Below are positions 38,760-48,356 of a stretch of 64,000 bases of DNA, piece by piece. The stretch is from Effrenium voratum (taxonomy: Eukaryota; Sar; Dinophyceae; Suessiales; Symbiodiniaceae). The notes under the pieces were generated by a model. It was given only the letters and a program-made list of their open reading frames with translations. It did no database searches and was not told the origin of the DNA. Within the stretch, counting starts at the first letter, position 1; every line of letters starts with the position of its first letter. The position numbers and the translations under genes are program-made. The stretch spans positions 207,501 to 271,500 of the forward strand of contig CAUJNA010000857.1 in assembly GCA_963377175.1 (NCBI GenBank), given 5' to 3'.

Positions 38760-40549
38760 CTAATAAGCTGGCCCTCTTTGGGGTGGGGTCCTCTGTTCGA
38801 GATTTGGCCTAAGGATAGATACTGTAAAGCTACCTCTAAACACTGGAAAACTTACCCTTGCAAAAGCCTTACTACTTGTCATTGCCGAGATGCCTCTCTT
38901 GCCTCCGAGAGTCGGCGGCACTTGCGGGGTCAAGATGATGAGGTGGCACGGGAGGATCCCTTGAAAAACCCGGCTTGGCTTTGCAGTTCTCTGATCGCAG
39001 CCTGGAAGCCAAATCAGAAGCATCTCATCGCGCTCTGATGGGGCCATGGGCTCCACGACTGTCACTGTGTATGTCAGTGAGAACCACTGCCATGTGCCTC
39101 TCTCAAGTTGAATGGCAATGGGTGACTGGGCTTCTGGAGGCATTTGTGCTGGCAGCGGCTGCAAAGGCGTGACTGTGGGCTGGGCCAGGATCGATCGAAG
39201 CGCTTTCCCCTGCTGGTGCTTCATAGTCCACGCCATGCCGCGGATTCTGTCAAACCCTTGGGAATGCATCATCTTGTGTAGGCTCTGGATGCGCAAGCCC
39301 ACATACTGCTTGCATGAATTTGTGTAGTCCTGCGCCACAGCATGAAGGAGTTCTCGGGCTTCGCCCTGGATCCGACCGAGCGTCACCTGCGGCAGCTTTG
39401 GAAGCAAATTACGCCCATGGTGTACCAGCTCAATTGTCGGGCTCGACGTTTTGCTGCTGCGGGCAGCCACGGCGCCGCAAGGGCCGTTGGCCGGCATAAA
39501 CCGATGAGCTGTCACTGCTGAGCTGCACCACATTTGCAAAAGCCAGAGGAAGAGGTTGCCTGCCTTGCCCGGCCCTGCACTCTGCTCAGCCCTGCGCAGG
39601 AAGTCTAAGGATTTTGTCCCAGCTGCTTCAGCCAGGCCATGGTCCTCCTTGCTGTGGAGCAGCATGAGCGCGTTGATCAAGTTGGCATGGATCGCCTTGA
39701 TGTTGCGGCCAACGGACATGCCACGCGTGTCTCTGTGGTACAAAGCCTTGCAGCTCTTCCCCCAGTCAATGAACATTGCGCACGCAAATCGCTCTTCAGT
39801 AGAGATAGACCTCGCAAGGTTTGCCATGACCTGCGTGGATTGCATGATTTGCTCTTCCTTCTCTCCAAAAGTCAGATCCACGTGAAAGCCACACAGGTCC
39901 CACATGATGGACCATTTGCCCATCGCGTTGGTGACGTTCTGGAAGGGCCCGCCAGGCTGCTTTTTTGATTCTGCCTGCATCCAGTTGCAGACAGCAGTGA
40001 GCGCTTGCTCTCCGCTGGGGCCAGGGCCCGGCCTCATCAGCAACGCCGTGTCAGCATCGCTGAAGGGGCAGGTAATGCCGTGAGCCCGCGAGCCGAAAAG
40101 GAGCATCTTGAAGGGCCCAATGTTCGGGCAGCCAGTTTCCACCAGCGTCTGGATCACCAAGAGCAAGTCGCTCTTGGTGACCTCAAATTCTTTGTTGTAC
40201 GCCTCGAGCAAGTCGTGCATGGGCTGCCACGCAGCTGAATCCTGGTCCTGAGGGCCAGCTGCAACAGCCAGCCCTGGCGGCGGCGGTGGAGGCGGTGTAG
40301 GCGGCGGAGGCGGTGGCGCAGCCGGAGCAGCAGCTTGCTTCGGCTGCAGCGTCACTGGAATCCTTGACCCAGTCGCAGCCTGCAGTGAAGGCTGCTGCTT
40401 CGGCGCAGGCGCAGGGCGTGAAGGCTCCGGCGGCAAAGGTCTTGAAGGCTGCGTGGGCATTTGCTTGGGCTTGGGCTTGGGTGCAGCTGGACGCCAAGTG
40501 CCCCAGGATTCGTCGTCGTCCTCCTGCTCCTGAGTCTCCTGAGCCACTG
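38760..40549 (-). CDS. Nucleotidyltransferase (poly(A) polymerase/TUTase-like) exon, likely fused to the hydrolase
   Basis: A single open frame of about 600 codons. Residues 25-110 are P/A/Q-rich. The pol-beta-type nucleotidyltransferase core follows: MLLFGSRAHGITCPFSDADT contains the G-S motif (157-158) and the metal-binding D-x-D (169, 171), and CGFHVDLTFG supplies the third Asp (229). This is the pattern of poly(A)/poly(U) polymerases and related tRNA- or oligoadenylate-making enzymes. A helical domain follows, with two private motifs (LAVAAG 98-103 and LAEAAG 310-315). From about residue 512 a different fold starts: EMLLIWLPGCD...HLIILTPQVPP, resembling the first strands of an alpha/beta hydrolase. 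A GTAAGT donor at 38855-38850 (minus) marks a likely splice to the hydrolase exon. The upstream join is near CAGTG at 40545-40549. Confidence 0.75.
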
Positions 40550-40627
40550 TTTTGAAAGTCATGTTTTATCAACAATGACAAGCCAATGACATGTTTTATC
40601 AACAAACTTTCAGCCAAATGAAAAAAC
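40550..40627 (-). other. Probable short intron with an internal direct repeat
   Basis: The reading frame passes from the W/Q-rich exon to the nucleotidyltransferase exon only if about 77 bp is removed. Both candidate edges share CAGTG, so the exact cut is ambiguous. Inside are two copies of ATGTTTTATCAACAA (40561-40575, 40591-40605). A similar TTATCAACAAAC lies at about 31064 beside another suspected intron edge. Confidence 0.5.
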
Positions 40628-41535
40628 ACTGCCCCTGTCTCCTCTTCTGACTCAGATCCCCAGTCTGGCACAAATGCAGGATCAGCAGGGTCAACACCTC
40701 CAGGTTGAGGGCCAGCAGCAGGACCAGGAGCTGCAGCAGCCTCGTCAGGCGAGGACTCCACCTCTTCAGCTGCTGCATTGCCGTCAGCAGTGCGCTGGCG
40801 CGTCTTGCGGGCGTTCAAGTCCACATCCAGCAGATTCCGCTCTAGGATCGCGATGTCCTCGTCTGCGTCGGATTCCTCGTCGTGGTCGTGCTTGTCTCTG
40901 CGGATGATTTTGTGCGACTGCATGACACGGTCCAACCCATACTTGTACACATACCTCGAGTAGGGCGTGATGCTCAACTTCTGCAGGTAATACATCCATA
41001 TTACGGTTTGCATTACCTGTTCCACCTCCGTTTGCTCTAGGGATGGAACTGAGCTGCTTTCGGCGAAGCCCTTGGTTTCCCGTGCGTGGACATAGCTTGC
41101 CCATGATAGGTTCGTCTGCGCCCAAGACACCACATCAAAGCTTTCGCCGCTTTCCCTTGTTTCTCTCGCCTGCTGCCACATCAAGCGCAAGCAGCGCCTC
41201 TCATAGTTTTGAACTTGTTTTGCGTGGTTGGCCTTCCGCTTGTTTTTGGGCGGGCGAATGCGGACAGCTGCTTCAGCCATCCGCCTGTCATCCAGCCAGC
41301 TTTGGTGCTGGTCCTGCTGGCCTCTGTCATCATTAGCCCAGCTTTGGCCCCAGTCTTGGCCCCAGCTTTGTTGGCCCCATTGTTGGCTCCAGTCTTGGCT
41401 CCTCTGGCTCCAGCCTTGGCTCCAGCTGTCTTGGCGCCAGCTCTGCCAGTCTGAGCGTTTCCATGACATGGCGGCGACCCAGCTTGAGTCGCAAAAAGAC
41501 TGGAAGCAAGTGATTGTGCACAACTGACAGCTCAT
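40628..41535 (-). CDS. W/Q/S-rich N-terminal exon of the nucleotidyltransferase gene
   Basis: The ATG at 41533-41535 opens a frame with a short Cys-containing leader, then about 50 residues of WSQ/SWGQDW-type repeats, a basic stretch (RPPKNKRKANHAK), a helical domain containing RYVYKYGLDRVMQ, and an acidic tail (EESDADEDIAILE...SESEEE). The first 15-nt motif copy is read MAEAAV. A second ATG (MSWKRSDW) could be the true start. The frame continues past 40628 without protein character. Low-complexity W/Q and acidic regions suggest an RNA-processing protein; the enzyme domain is in the next exon. Confidence 0.6.
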
Positions 41536-41589
41536 GTCATGCGTGACATGCCACCCAAGCTAATGCAAGAGCAATGGGGCACAACAGCT

Positions 41590-41690
41590 GCTGCAAAGCC
41601 ACCACCTCCACCACCACAACCACCAACAACAACAACGACAACGACAACGACAACGACAAAGACAACCACGACAGCAAACACGACGGCAGC
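41590..41690. repeat. CAC/CAA-rich simple repeat
   Basis: About 100 bp of CCACCA and CAACGA trinucleotide-like repeat immediately upstream of the W/Q-rich exon; no gene. Confidence 0.8.
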
Positions 41691-41899
41691 AACCAGTCCT
41701 CCTTCACTGCGCATGTCTTCTTCTTCTTGTCCGCCATTCCGGCCAATTGGGCTGCGGGGCCCCGCGTGGCACCGCTTCATGCGTCGACATGCGGCAACGC
41801 AATGTGCCAAACCTTTACAACTCACAAACAACAACTGAAACACTGTCACAGCAAAATGGCGCCACAAAGGCTCCAAAACTACATGCAAAAACGCCGGCA

Positions 41900-43079
41900 C
41901 CTACCAGCCTGGTAGGCGGACTGGGGCGATGGAAAGGCGGACTGGGAAACCCAAAAGGAGGACTCCCAGGCACCAAAGGCGGACTGGGAAACCCAAAAGG
42001 AGGACTCCCATCCCAACCGCTTTCCCACCTACCCAACCAGTCCATCATGGCTCATGTCGGTGCATGTTTTCCCCTCATGCAACCTCATAACAGACATCAC
42101 TCAACGCGGTTCGTGTGACGCCAGAAACAATAAGCGTCAGAAGTACGAGTTGTCACTGTTTTTCATGACATGGACAATGACTAAAACAACCAGCAAAAAT
42201 ATGGATCTCCACTGCTTCTCCTCCATTTGTGGTATGACAACATCAAGAGTACAGAATTGTCTCCACTGTTTCTTTTCCCTTTGTGGAATAGCAGGCCCGT
42301 AGCGCTTCCCTTCCTGCCTGCAGCTATTTTTGCTTGCGCAGCTTACTTAGCTTACACAGTGGCTTCTGTAGTTCCTGCCCTGCATGTCGCACAGCGGTGA
42401 AGTTACTGAGCATCACTTGACCAAGCGGCTTCGCATGATTGAAGGAACAAGGAAGACGGAGGATTACATCTACTACAAGTTGCGCAAGACGGATGACATG
42501 CCGGACACTCCAAAGCCTGAAGCAGGCAACAAGGCAAACTGGGAAAGACGCGCGTTCGCTTGGAAAAGTGCCATGAGAGAGGTTTCCTTATTACGTTGAG
42601 CTGGCTGAAGCAGCTGGCGCTGGCTAGGCGAGGGGGCATGTGCTTTGAACATATGCCCAACCCGCTGCGATCATGCAGTCATGCGTTCTTAGGTTTAGCT
42701 CTAGGTGTTTGTCGTGGAAAAAGGCGTGACCTGATGATAAATTATAATGACATGATAAATGTAAATCTTATAACTGTTGTATGATATGATACAGTGTTAT
42801 ATGATGTTATATGAAACAAAATGATGTGATATGTTGTAATAATATGATACGATATGGTATGAAATGATGCGACATGTTTGGAGACATGTTTGGACATGGT
42901 GTGGAGTGGTGGTATGAAATGGTAGTATGATCTGATGACATATTATCATGTGACATGGTTAAGCTTTATGATAAGGCAAAGTAAGATATCGTGGTATCAT
43001 TGGATAGACAACCAGAAAAAGGAGCAACCCGAGAAGCCCAGAAAGCCAGCAACCTGGCAACCAGCTAACCACACCCCAG
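41900..43079 (-). repeat. Right inverted repeat arm (1,180 bp)
   Basis: Reverse complement of 24996-26175. Similarity stops at 41899/26176. It carries the 15-nt motif at 42602-42616, the SLBP-like ORF, the AT-rich tract and the 42-bp tandem units. It ends with ...CACACCCCAG, directly joined to the truncated Tpt1-like gene. Confidence 0.95.
42384..42599 (+). CDS. Histone stem-loop-binding-protein-like ORF, right arm
   Basis: Same 71-residue translation as the left-arm ORF at 25476-25691, in the opposite orientation. Just after the stop, another frame reads VELAEAAGAG, so a splice or frameshift would join the LAEAAG peptide to this domain as in the interior genes. Confidence 0.45.
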   Translation: MSHSGEVTEHHLTKRLRMIEGTRKTEDYIYYKLRKTDDMPDTPKPEAGNKANWERRAFAWKSAMREVSLLR

Positions 43080-44165
43080 CAGTGCGGATGAGCTCATGAA
43101 TCCAAAATCACTGTGACCGGTTGTGACTCGGATGCACCAAGGTCTGTACCATCCATCGCATCTGTTGAACATCCTGTCGATGTCGTCCCGATCCACGCCA
43201 GCTTCGTTCATCTCCTCCCTGGCCGCCCTCGTGTCGTTCGGGTTCATGATGCTCGGAAACCTTGCTGCCAAAACCTGGAATCTCGATTTTCTGCTTCCGG
43301 ATTCCTGCCACTTGATCACCTCCATGATGCCCATGTATCGTTTCGCTCTCGTGGTGTATGGTGGGAATATGTCGTTGTTCCGGTCGTCAATTACAGCATC
43401 AATGTCGACCCATCCACCCTCGTCGCACCTGAAAGCACTTCCTCGGCAATTGCCGATCTTGTGTCGAAGGACTCTGCATAGGTCGTGAGATAGCTGGTTT
43501 GCTTGGTCCCTTGTAGTAAATACCGAGCGATCATCACCAATCCTGCATAGTGGAGCACCGTCGAAAGGAGCAATGCAGAAGTTGACACTCTTGCCAAGGT
43601 GCATCACGTCCACTTGCTCAAGGATTGCACCTTTGGGAAAGTATTTGGGGTCAACGATGGACGCATACGCCCATGGCAAGTGCACATCACTCACATCGCC
43701 ATACTTCGGGATGTAGCACGGGATGGTGTCGCATCCCATCTCAAGCGTCTTCTTGAATGTCCAGTTGTCCCCGCACGGGTTGTAGGTGAGGTCGACGCCA
43801 CCACATTGTAGCTCTCCTCCCTCAGCCGTGTCAGCCATCTCCACCAAATTAATGGTGTAGCTGTACATCTCAATTGTTTCTTTCCCTGCTTGTCCCCCTT
43901 TCTTTCTTTCCTTGGACGTTGATGAGGTCGGTTCCTCCGTATTCCCCATGTCTTCATCAGATGAAACAGGGTCACTGCTGAGTAGCTCACGGAGCACCTT
44001 CATCGCCTTCTCATTTCCAGCAGCCTCCTCAATGTCCTTGCAGTCGCCGTCGTGGGCCAGGTTCGCGCACTTCCTACAGATCCCCATATCTCCCATGCAC
44101 TTCTCCATTGACTCCAGGAATCCTAGTGCCGCTCTCCGCCCGTCGATCACACGCTGCTTCTGCAA
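43080..44165 (-). pseudogene. Tpt1/KptA-like RNA 2'-phosphotransferase, C-terminal part removed at the inverted-repeat edge
   Basis: The frame starts with non-ATG sequence shared with a host exon fragment and runs 366 codons into the right arm; only 43080-44150 is native. Near residues 30-42 is a C-x2-C-x4-H-x3-C knuckle. Residues 225-238 (LSHDLCRVLRHKIG), 250-256 (GGWVDID) and 345-352 (IRVTTGHS) match the N-terminal lobe of Tpt1/KptA: 'LS-x-x-L-x-x-x-LRH', 'GW-V-x-V' and 'IRA-x-QGHS'. That enzyme removes the splice-junction 2'-phosphate from tRNA using NAD. The second lobe, with the H-G-T and NAD-binding residues, is absent because the sequence switches to the inverted repeat 9 bp after SALL. 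Non-functional as it stands; the assignment of the remaining part is fairly strong. Confidence 0.65.
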
Positions 44166-44415
44166 GGGCGGTTCGCCGAAGTCATCCTGATTATTGCCAG
44201 TTCATCAATTTGGCAACGTCCCAGCGTGATGATCTGACACCGTGGGGGAATATTGCACTGCGGGGGGTCAAGGAGGGAAACCAAATTATCCAGGAGCTTG
44301 TTCTGCTGCTACAATTTCGCATCACGTTTTTGTTGTTCCTCACTTCTTTGGCGGAGGACGGCGATGATTTTGGGGCTTCTGTGCGCTTTGCAGGGGCTTT
44401 CCTCTTGGAACCTTG
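44151..44415 (+). repeat. Displaced 265-bp fragment of the 18.4-kb gene
   Basis: Matches 18431-18717 in the same orientation, lacking 9-, 10- and 2-bp pieces (after GATTATTGC, after CAGTTCAT, and in AAAT(GG)TATCC) and carrying a few further differences. On the minus strand it supplies the last ~80 codons of the 1,029-codon frame and the first codons of the Tpt1-like frame, both non-native. Confidence 0.9.
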
Positions 44416-47280
44416 TGCAGAGGGCTCGGCGATCAGGGATCGTGGATGTCTGGGCTTGACCTTGTTCATGATGTCAAGCACCTCCTTCGTGGGCACGCCG
44501 AGCTGTGCGGACGGTCTGTTCCGCTTTCTGTTCTGGCCCGTCGTGTGGGTCACGTTCCCAGCGAGGTGTCGCACTATTGACTGCTCGAACTCCCTCTTGA
44601 TCTTCCATGCATCCTTCCACAGTGGCAGTTCGTGCTGGAAGTACGACATCACCTCAAAGAATCCCAACACCATCTCGCCGACGTCTCCCAAGGATTCCTC
44701 GTTCGTGGTTTGTCCCAGGAGTTCATACATCGTTCCTTGGTCGAGCACACTCTTGATCCAGGACGAATATGCCACATTGCCAAGATCCTTGCCTATCAAG
44801 AAGATGGACATCCTCTCCTCGACTCCCTCGGTATTCTTGCACACGATCACATCCCGGGATGCGCACAATTGCTTCCCGTGACCGTTGTTGTAGAACTGTG
44901 CTGCTTGATCCACAGTCATGCTCACGAATCCCACGTGAGAAAGCTCCTTCTTCAGCCTTGAATACGCGAGCTCCCGTATGATCGTGATCATGGCCTGGAT
45001 ATTGTTGACGTCCACCATGAGGTTTTGAAGGTCGGGGATTGCCACCACGCATTCCGCGAAGAGGCGCGTGTACATTTTCTTTCCCTCGATAGACATTGCA
45101 ATACCGTTCGTGTCCGCGTTCCAGTTCGCGCAACAGTTCACGCAAGAAGAGGGATTGTACTTCGACTTCGGTCCGAGCACCTTCGACTTGCTCATCTGCA
45201 TCTCTTTAGCGCAAAGTTCGCAGATAAACTTGCTGAGCTCCGTGACCGTATACCATCGAAGACGTTGATCACCGACATCGGCTTTCCAAAAAGCATCCTG
45301 CTCGCCGTGTCCTTCATCTTGCTGCTCTTGTTTCCTCTTCGACTGTGCAGTGAAGGTCGGCTTGTACTCGAATTTCACCTTCGATTCCTCCATGTTCTTC
45401 GGGATGTTGAATCGGAGGTCGGGCTCGTTTATGCACGTCCCCTCCAGCTCACACACAAACGCGTTGCTTGGTGCGACCGCATCGATGGATTTCTCAATCA
45501 GCAGTCGCTTCAGGAGGAAGTGTTGCAAGTTCGAGCTCCCAGGGATCTTGTAGTTCTTTCCTGTGAGCGCATGGACCCCGCGCCACAGGCGATCGTTCTC
45601 GGTCACCAGCGCGCCTGCCGCCTTGCAGATCTCGCTAACCTTGTTGGCGATCGTCCCCAAGTCCCCTCTTCCACCATGGAAAGCAACATCGCGATTCACG
45701 CACACCACGACCAGGCCCTTGCATGTGTTGACAAGGTCAGATATCGCCTTCTGCAGGGAGTCGATGATGGGGTTGGCGGTCACCTGCCATCCGCATCCTC
45801 TCACGCACACCCAATCATATAGCGACATCCAGATGTGCACCGACATTGGTGAGTCATCCATGTCTCGCCTCCGCCGTTCAGCGATGAGCTTATCCAGCTT
45901 CTGCAATCGGGAGTTGATATTCAACGTGTCGTTGGGTGAGGAGACTTGCTCACTCGACCCATAGTATGATCTCTCCTCGATGTTTGTCCATCCCTGTACG
46001 TTGACCATCATCTGGAAGGTCTTCGTGCTCCCTTTCGAGTTGACGGCCCGCAGGGGCCAATCCAGGACCAAGAAGCTCTTCTTGTGGATCATCATGTCGC
46101 GAATCGTCGCCTCGCCAATGGGGCTCCTCTTCTGCCTATTGATAATCCGGTTCAACTGTCCAGTTGCGTTGTCCGGGTTCTTCTCCGCCTGAATCAACGC
46201 GTTGATGGCTTTGGCGCCCGGAAGGCGCCCAGTAATCAAGCATCCTGTTTGGGCACACAAGAAAGCATACAGCTGTAGCCATGCCGCATTTCCCTTCCCA
46301 ACATAGGAAAGAATGATCTTCTCCGCGCTGGTCTTCTCCTCGAAGTGCAATAGCGAAGAGGACAGGCATCTCAGCATACACTCCCAATATGTTGCGTTCT
46401 TGCCTTCTGCAAGACACGGCCCAAATACAGTTTGTATGATTGGGTACCCCGTATTGTTGTCTATGTTGAATTTCACCTTGACAGTCGCTCCGCCCAAAGT
46501 GGTACCCCCTTCGAATGAAGTGTAGGTATCATGTCCAGCAGTTGGGTTGATAATTACCCATCTGTCGTCGTCACCGCCAGAATTCATTCGGAAAATGGAG
46601 TCGATGATCTCGTTGTCGATCTTGACAGCATCGCTGGCTTGCGACCCCCCACTTGGAGCTCCCGGCTGGGGGACTGACCCACCAGCGTTTTGACTCCTTT
46701 GCCCGGAGCTTGATGCCGACTTCTGCTGTCGCTCCGTCTTCCGTGGCGGCTCCGTCTTCGATGAGCCCATCACCCACCATGTCGGCTCTTCCCCAACCAC
46801 GAAATCCTCGGGGTACTTCTCCAGTTCCCTCTCGATTTCATGAATCGTGCAGTATTTATTATGGAAGAATTCGATCATGACGTCCTTCTCGGCCTTCTTC
46901 TCGATCTCCTTCATCCAGCTTACCCACTTGCGCCGATCTTGGTTCACAGCGGCCCTGTCAGCCGCGTGCGGTGCCAAACTGATGGAGTTGATGTTCATCG
47001 CAGGCAGCTTCGACTCATAGATCATATCGATGCACCACAGGAAATCCCTGGCGTACTCGATCTCCCGGTAGAGATCGTTCAGCTCCCTTTTGTCTGGGCG
47101 GAAATAAGCTGTATACGACTGATCTTTGGAGTCCTTCTCACCGAGCAATGGCTGCAATCTCCTCATGATGAACGATACGCACATGAGCGAATTGACCGCC
47201 CCGATGCACGCATCAGAGATGTCACTGGGGGTTGACCCACAGATCATCCAGCGCACTAGGTTGTTCTGGCTGGCAGTCAT
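44416..47280 (-). CDS. Large protein of unknown function (1,029-codon frame, chimeric 3' end)
   Basis: An ATG-initiated frame ending at 44191, but the last ~75 codons come from the antisense of the displaced host fragment, so the native part is 44416-47280. No intron is evident. The first 200 residues are helical, followed by a K/S/Q-rich linker and a mixed domain (GYPIIQTVFGPCLAEGKNAT), SVHIWMSLYDWVCVRGCG and the Rossmann-like KGLVVVCVNRDVAFHGGRGD. Further on are C-E-L-C...C-V-N-C (possible zinc site) and a long helical C-terminal part. I do not recognise a family. It lacks the low-complexity expansions and private motifs of the neighbouring inverted-repeat unit and looks like an unrelated gene. 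The Tpt1-like frame downstream on the same strand may once have belonged to the same polyprotein. Confidence 0.6.
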
Positions 47281-47431
47281 CCCTCCTCAGTGCATATGCG
47301 AGGTTCTTCATCGATGCCTGCAGCTCATTCTGGTAGACCAACCCAAGGTCCCAATTCTTCTGGTAGTCGTCCTTGGACCCACGACCGTAGGAGTCGATCT
47401 TGGGAGCCTTGATCACGCTCAACGTGAACAC
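47222..47431 (-). CDS. Probable upstream segment of the large unknown gene (frame-shifted)
   Basis: Reads VFTLSVIKAPKIDSYG, then DLGLVYQNELQASMKNLAYA, good protein-like sequence that runs in another frame into the start of the 1,029-codon frame (overlap 47222-47280). A one-base shift or a small splice near 47275 would fuse them. It has no ATG of its own. Confidence 0.45.
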   Translation of the reverse strand: MFTLSVIKAPKIDSYGRGSKDDYQKNWDLGLVYQNELQASMKNLAYALRRDDCQPEQPSALDDLWVNPQ

Positions 47432-47467
47432 TTTCCCCCAGTTTCGTTTCGAACTTGCAGATTCGCC

Positions 47468-47826
47468 CTAGAAGACATGCCCTAATGACTCGTCGCTGAT
47501 GAATTCTTTGTACACCTCCCCAACCGGGGTGTTCTGGTGGAATGCAGCTTTGAACGACCGTTCATCGTTGTCCTCGGCCACGCCTAGTGCGAGATCCCAG
47601 CTGTTCGCGATTGATCTCAACATATCCGCCCCTTCCATGCAGTACTTGGTTACGTTGAGCACCTCGGGGTTCTTCGCCAGCATCGTTGCCTCACCGCAAA
47701 GTTGGTTCAGCGCCGACACGATCTTCTTTCCCTTGCTGCAGAATTCCCTCCATCCAAGCATACATTCGTCGGCAGAAAGCTGTCCGAAAACTTTGCTGAT
47801 GACCTCTAAGGCAACCCTCAGGTCGA
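47468..47826 (-). CDS. 5' fragment of the large unknown gene, cut at the duplication border
   Basis: The frame reads DLRVALEVISKVFGQLSAD, then MLGWREFCSKGKKIVSALNQ, and goes on to a stop at 47468. An ATG exists at 47761, but protein-like sequence extends upstream to the exact border with the duplicated block at 47818. The gene therefore seems to be missing its true 5' end. It is separated from the next segment by about 35 bp that includes a 33-bp word also found at 57331-57363. Confidence 0.45.
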
Positions 47827-48356
47827 ACCTTGCTGTCTAAGTCATGAGATTCCTCGGAAACACTTCTTGGCACCCGCTTTTCAGTATGGGGGCCCTGGGA
47901 GGCCAGTTTCATTGCAGAATGCAAACTTCTCCGAAGTGACGGCTTGGAAAATGAGCTCAAGGTGGAGGGAGAGTATGCTTCGGAAAAAACAATGAGGGAT
48001 CACTGGGGATGGACTGAGCCCTTAGGATGCATGTATTCACCTCGCTTTTGTGTTTCCACGTGTATGTCTGGCCGTTTCTGCCTCCTAAAGGATCCGCATT
48101 GCTGCGGTCAAGAAGGCTGCCCGGCAAGATCCAGCGCGCTTGAATGAGCAGAAGGGTTTCCGCTCAGGGGTTTTGAAGCACACCAGTGTCTATCGCGTGC
48201 GCTGCGCAGGCGAGACAAGTATGAAAAAATCACTCTTTTCTGGGCCGAGACAGCAGTGAGGGGCTCGCAGACGTTTCCCGCCTGCGCTTAAAAAGGCTTT
48301 CATGTGTCAACGAGTTTCCGAAACAACCTTTAGCTCCCCCAGCGCGTCCTATCTTT

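Larger units (their letters stand above)
24996..43079. mobile_element. 18.1-kb inverted-repeat-bounded unit with tyrosine recombinase and cargo genes
   Basis: The outer ends are exact inverted repeats (CTGGGGTGTGGTTAGC... / ...GCTAACCACACCCCAG), and the arms are collinear for 1,180 bp: every matched pair of positions sums to 68,075. The interior holds a tyrosine recombinase just inside the left arm, a C5 DNA methyltransferase, hAT-like exons, a nucleotidyltransferase/hydrolase gene, two unknown proteins and 12 further interior copies of a private 15-nt motif. A recombinase at one end reading inward recalls cargo-carrying Starship or Crypton-type elements, but those lack such long inverted repeats. 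No target-site duplication is present (flanks ACACAAAG and CAGTGCGG). Two opposite insertions of a smaller element flanking ordinary genes is the main alternative. Confidence 0.6.

Noticed and set aside
24982..43090. Target-site duplication around the 18.1-kb unit
   Set aside because: Left flank ...GACCACACAAAG and right flank CAGTGCGGATG... share no direct repeat beyond the single bases next to the arms.
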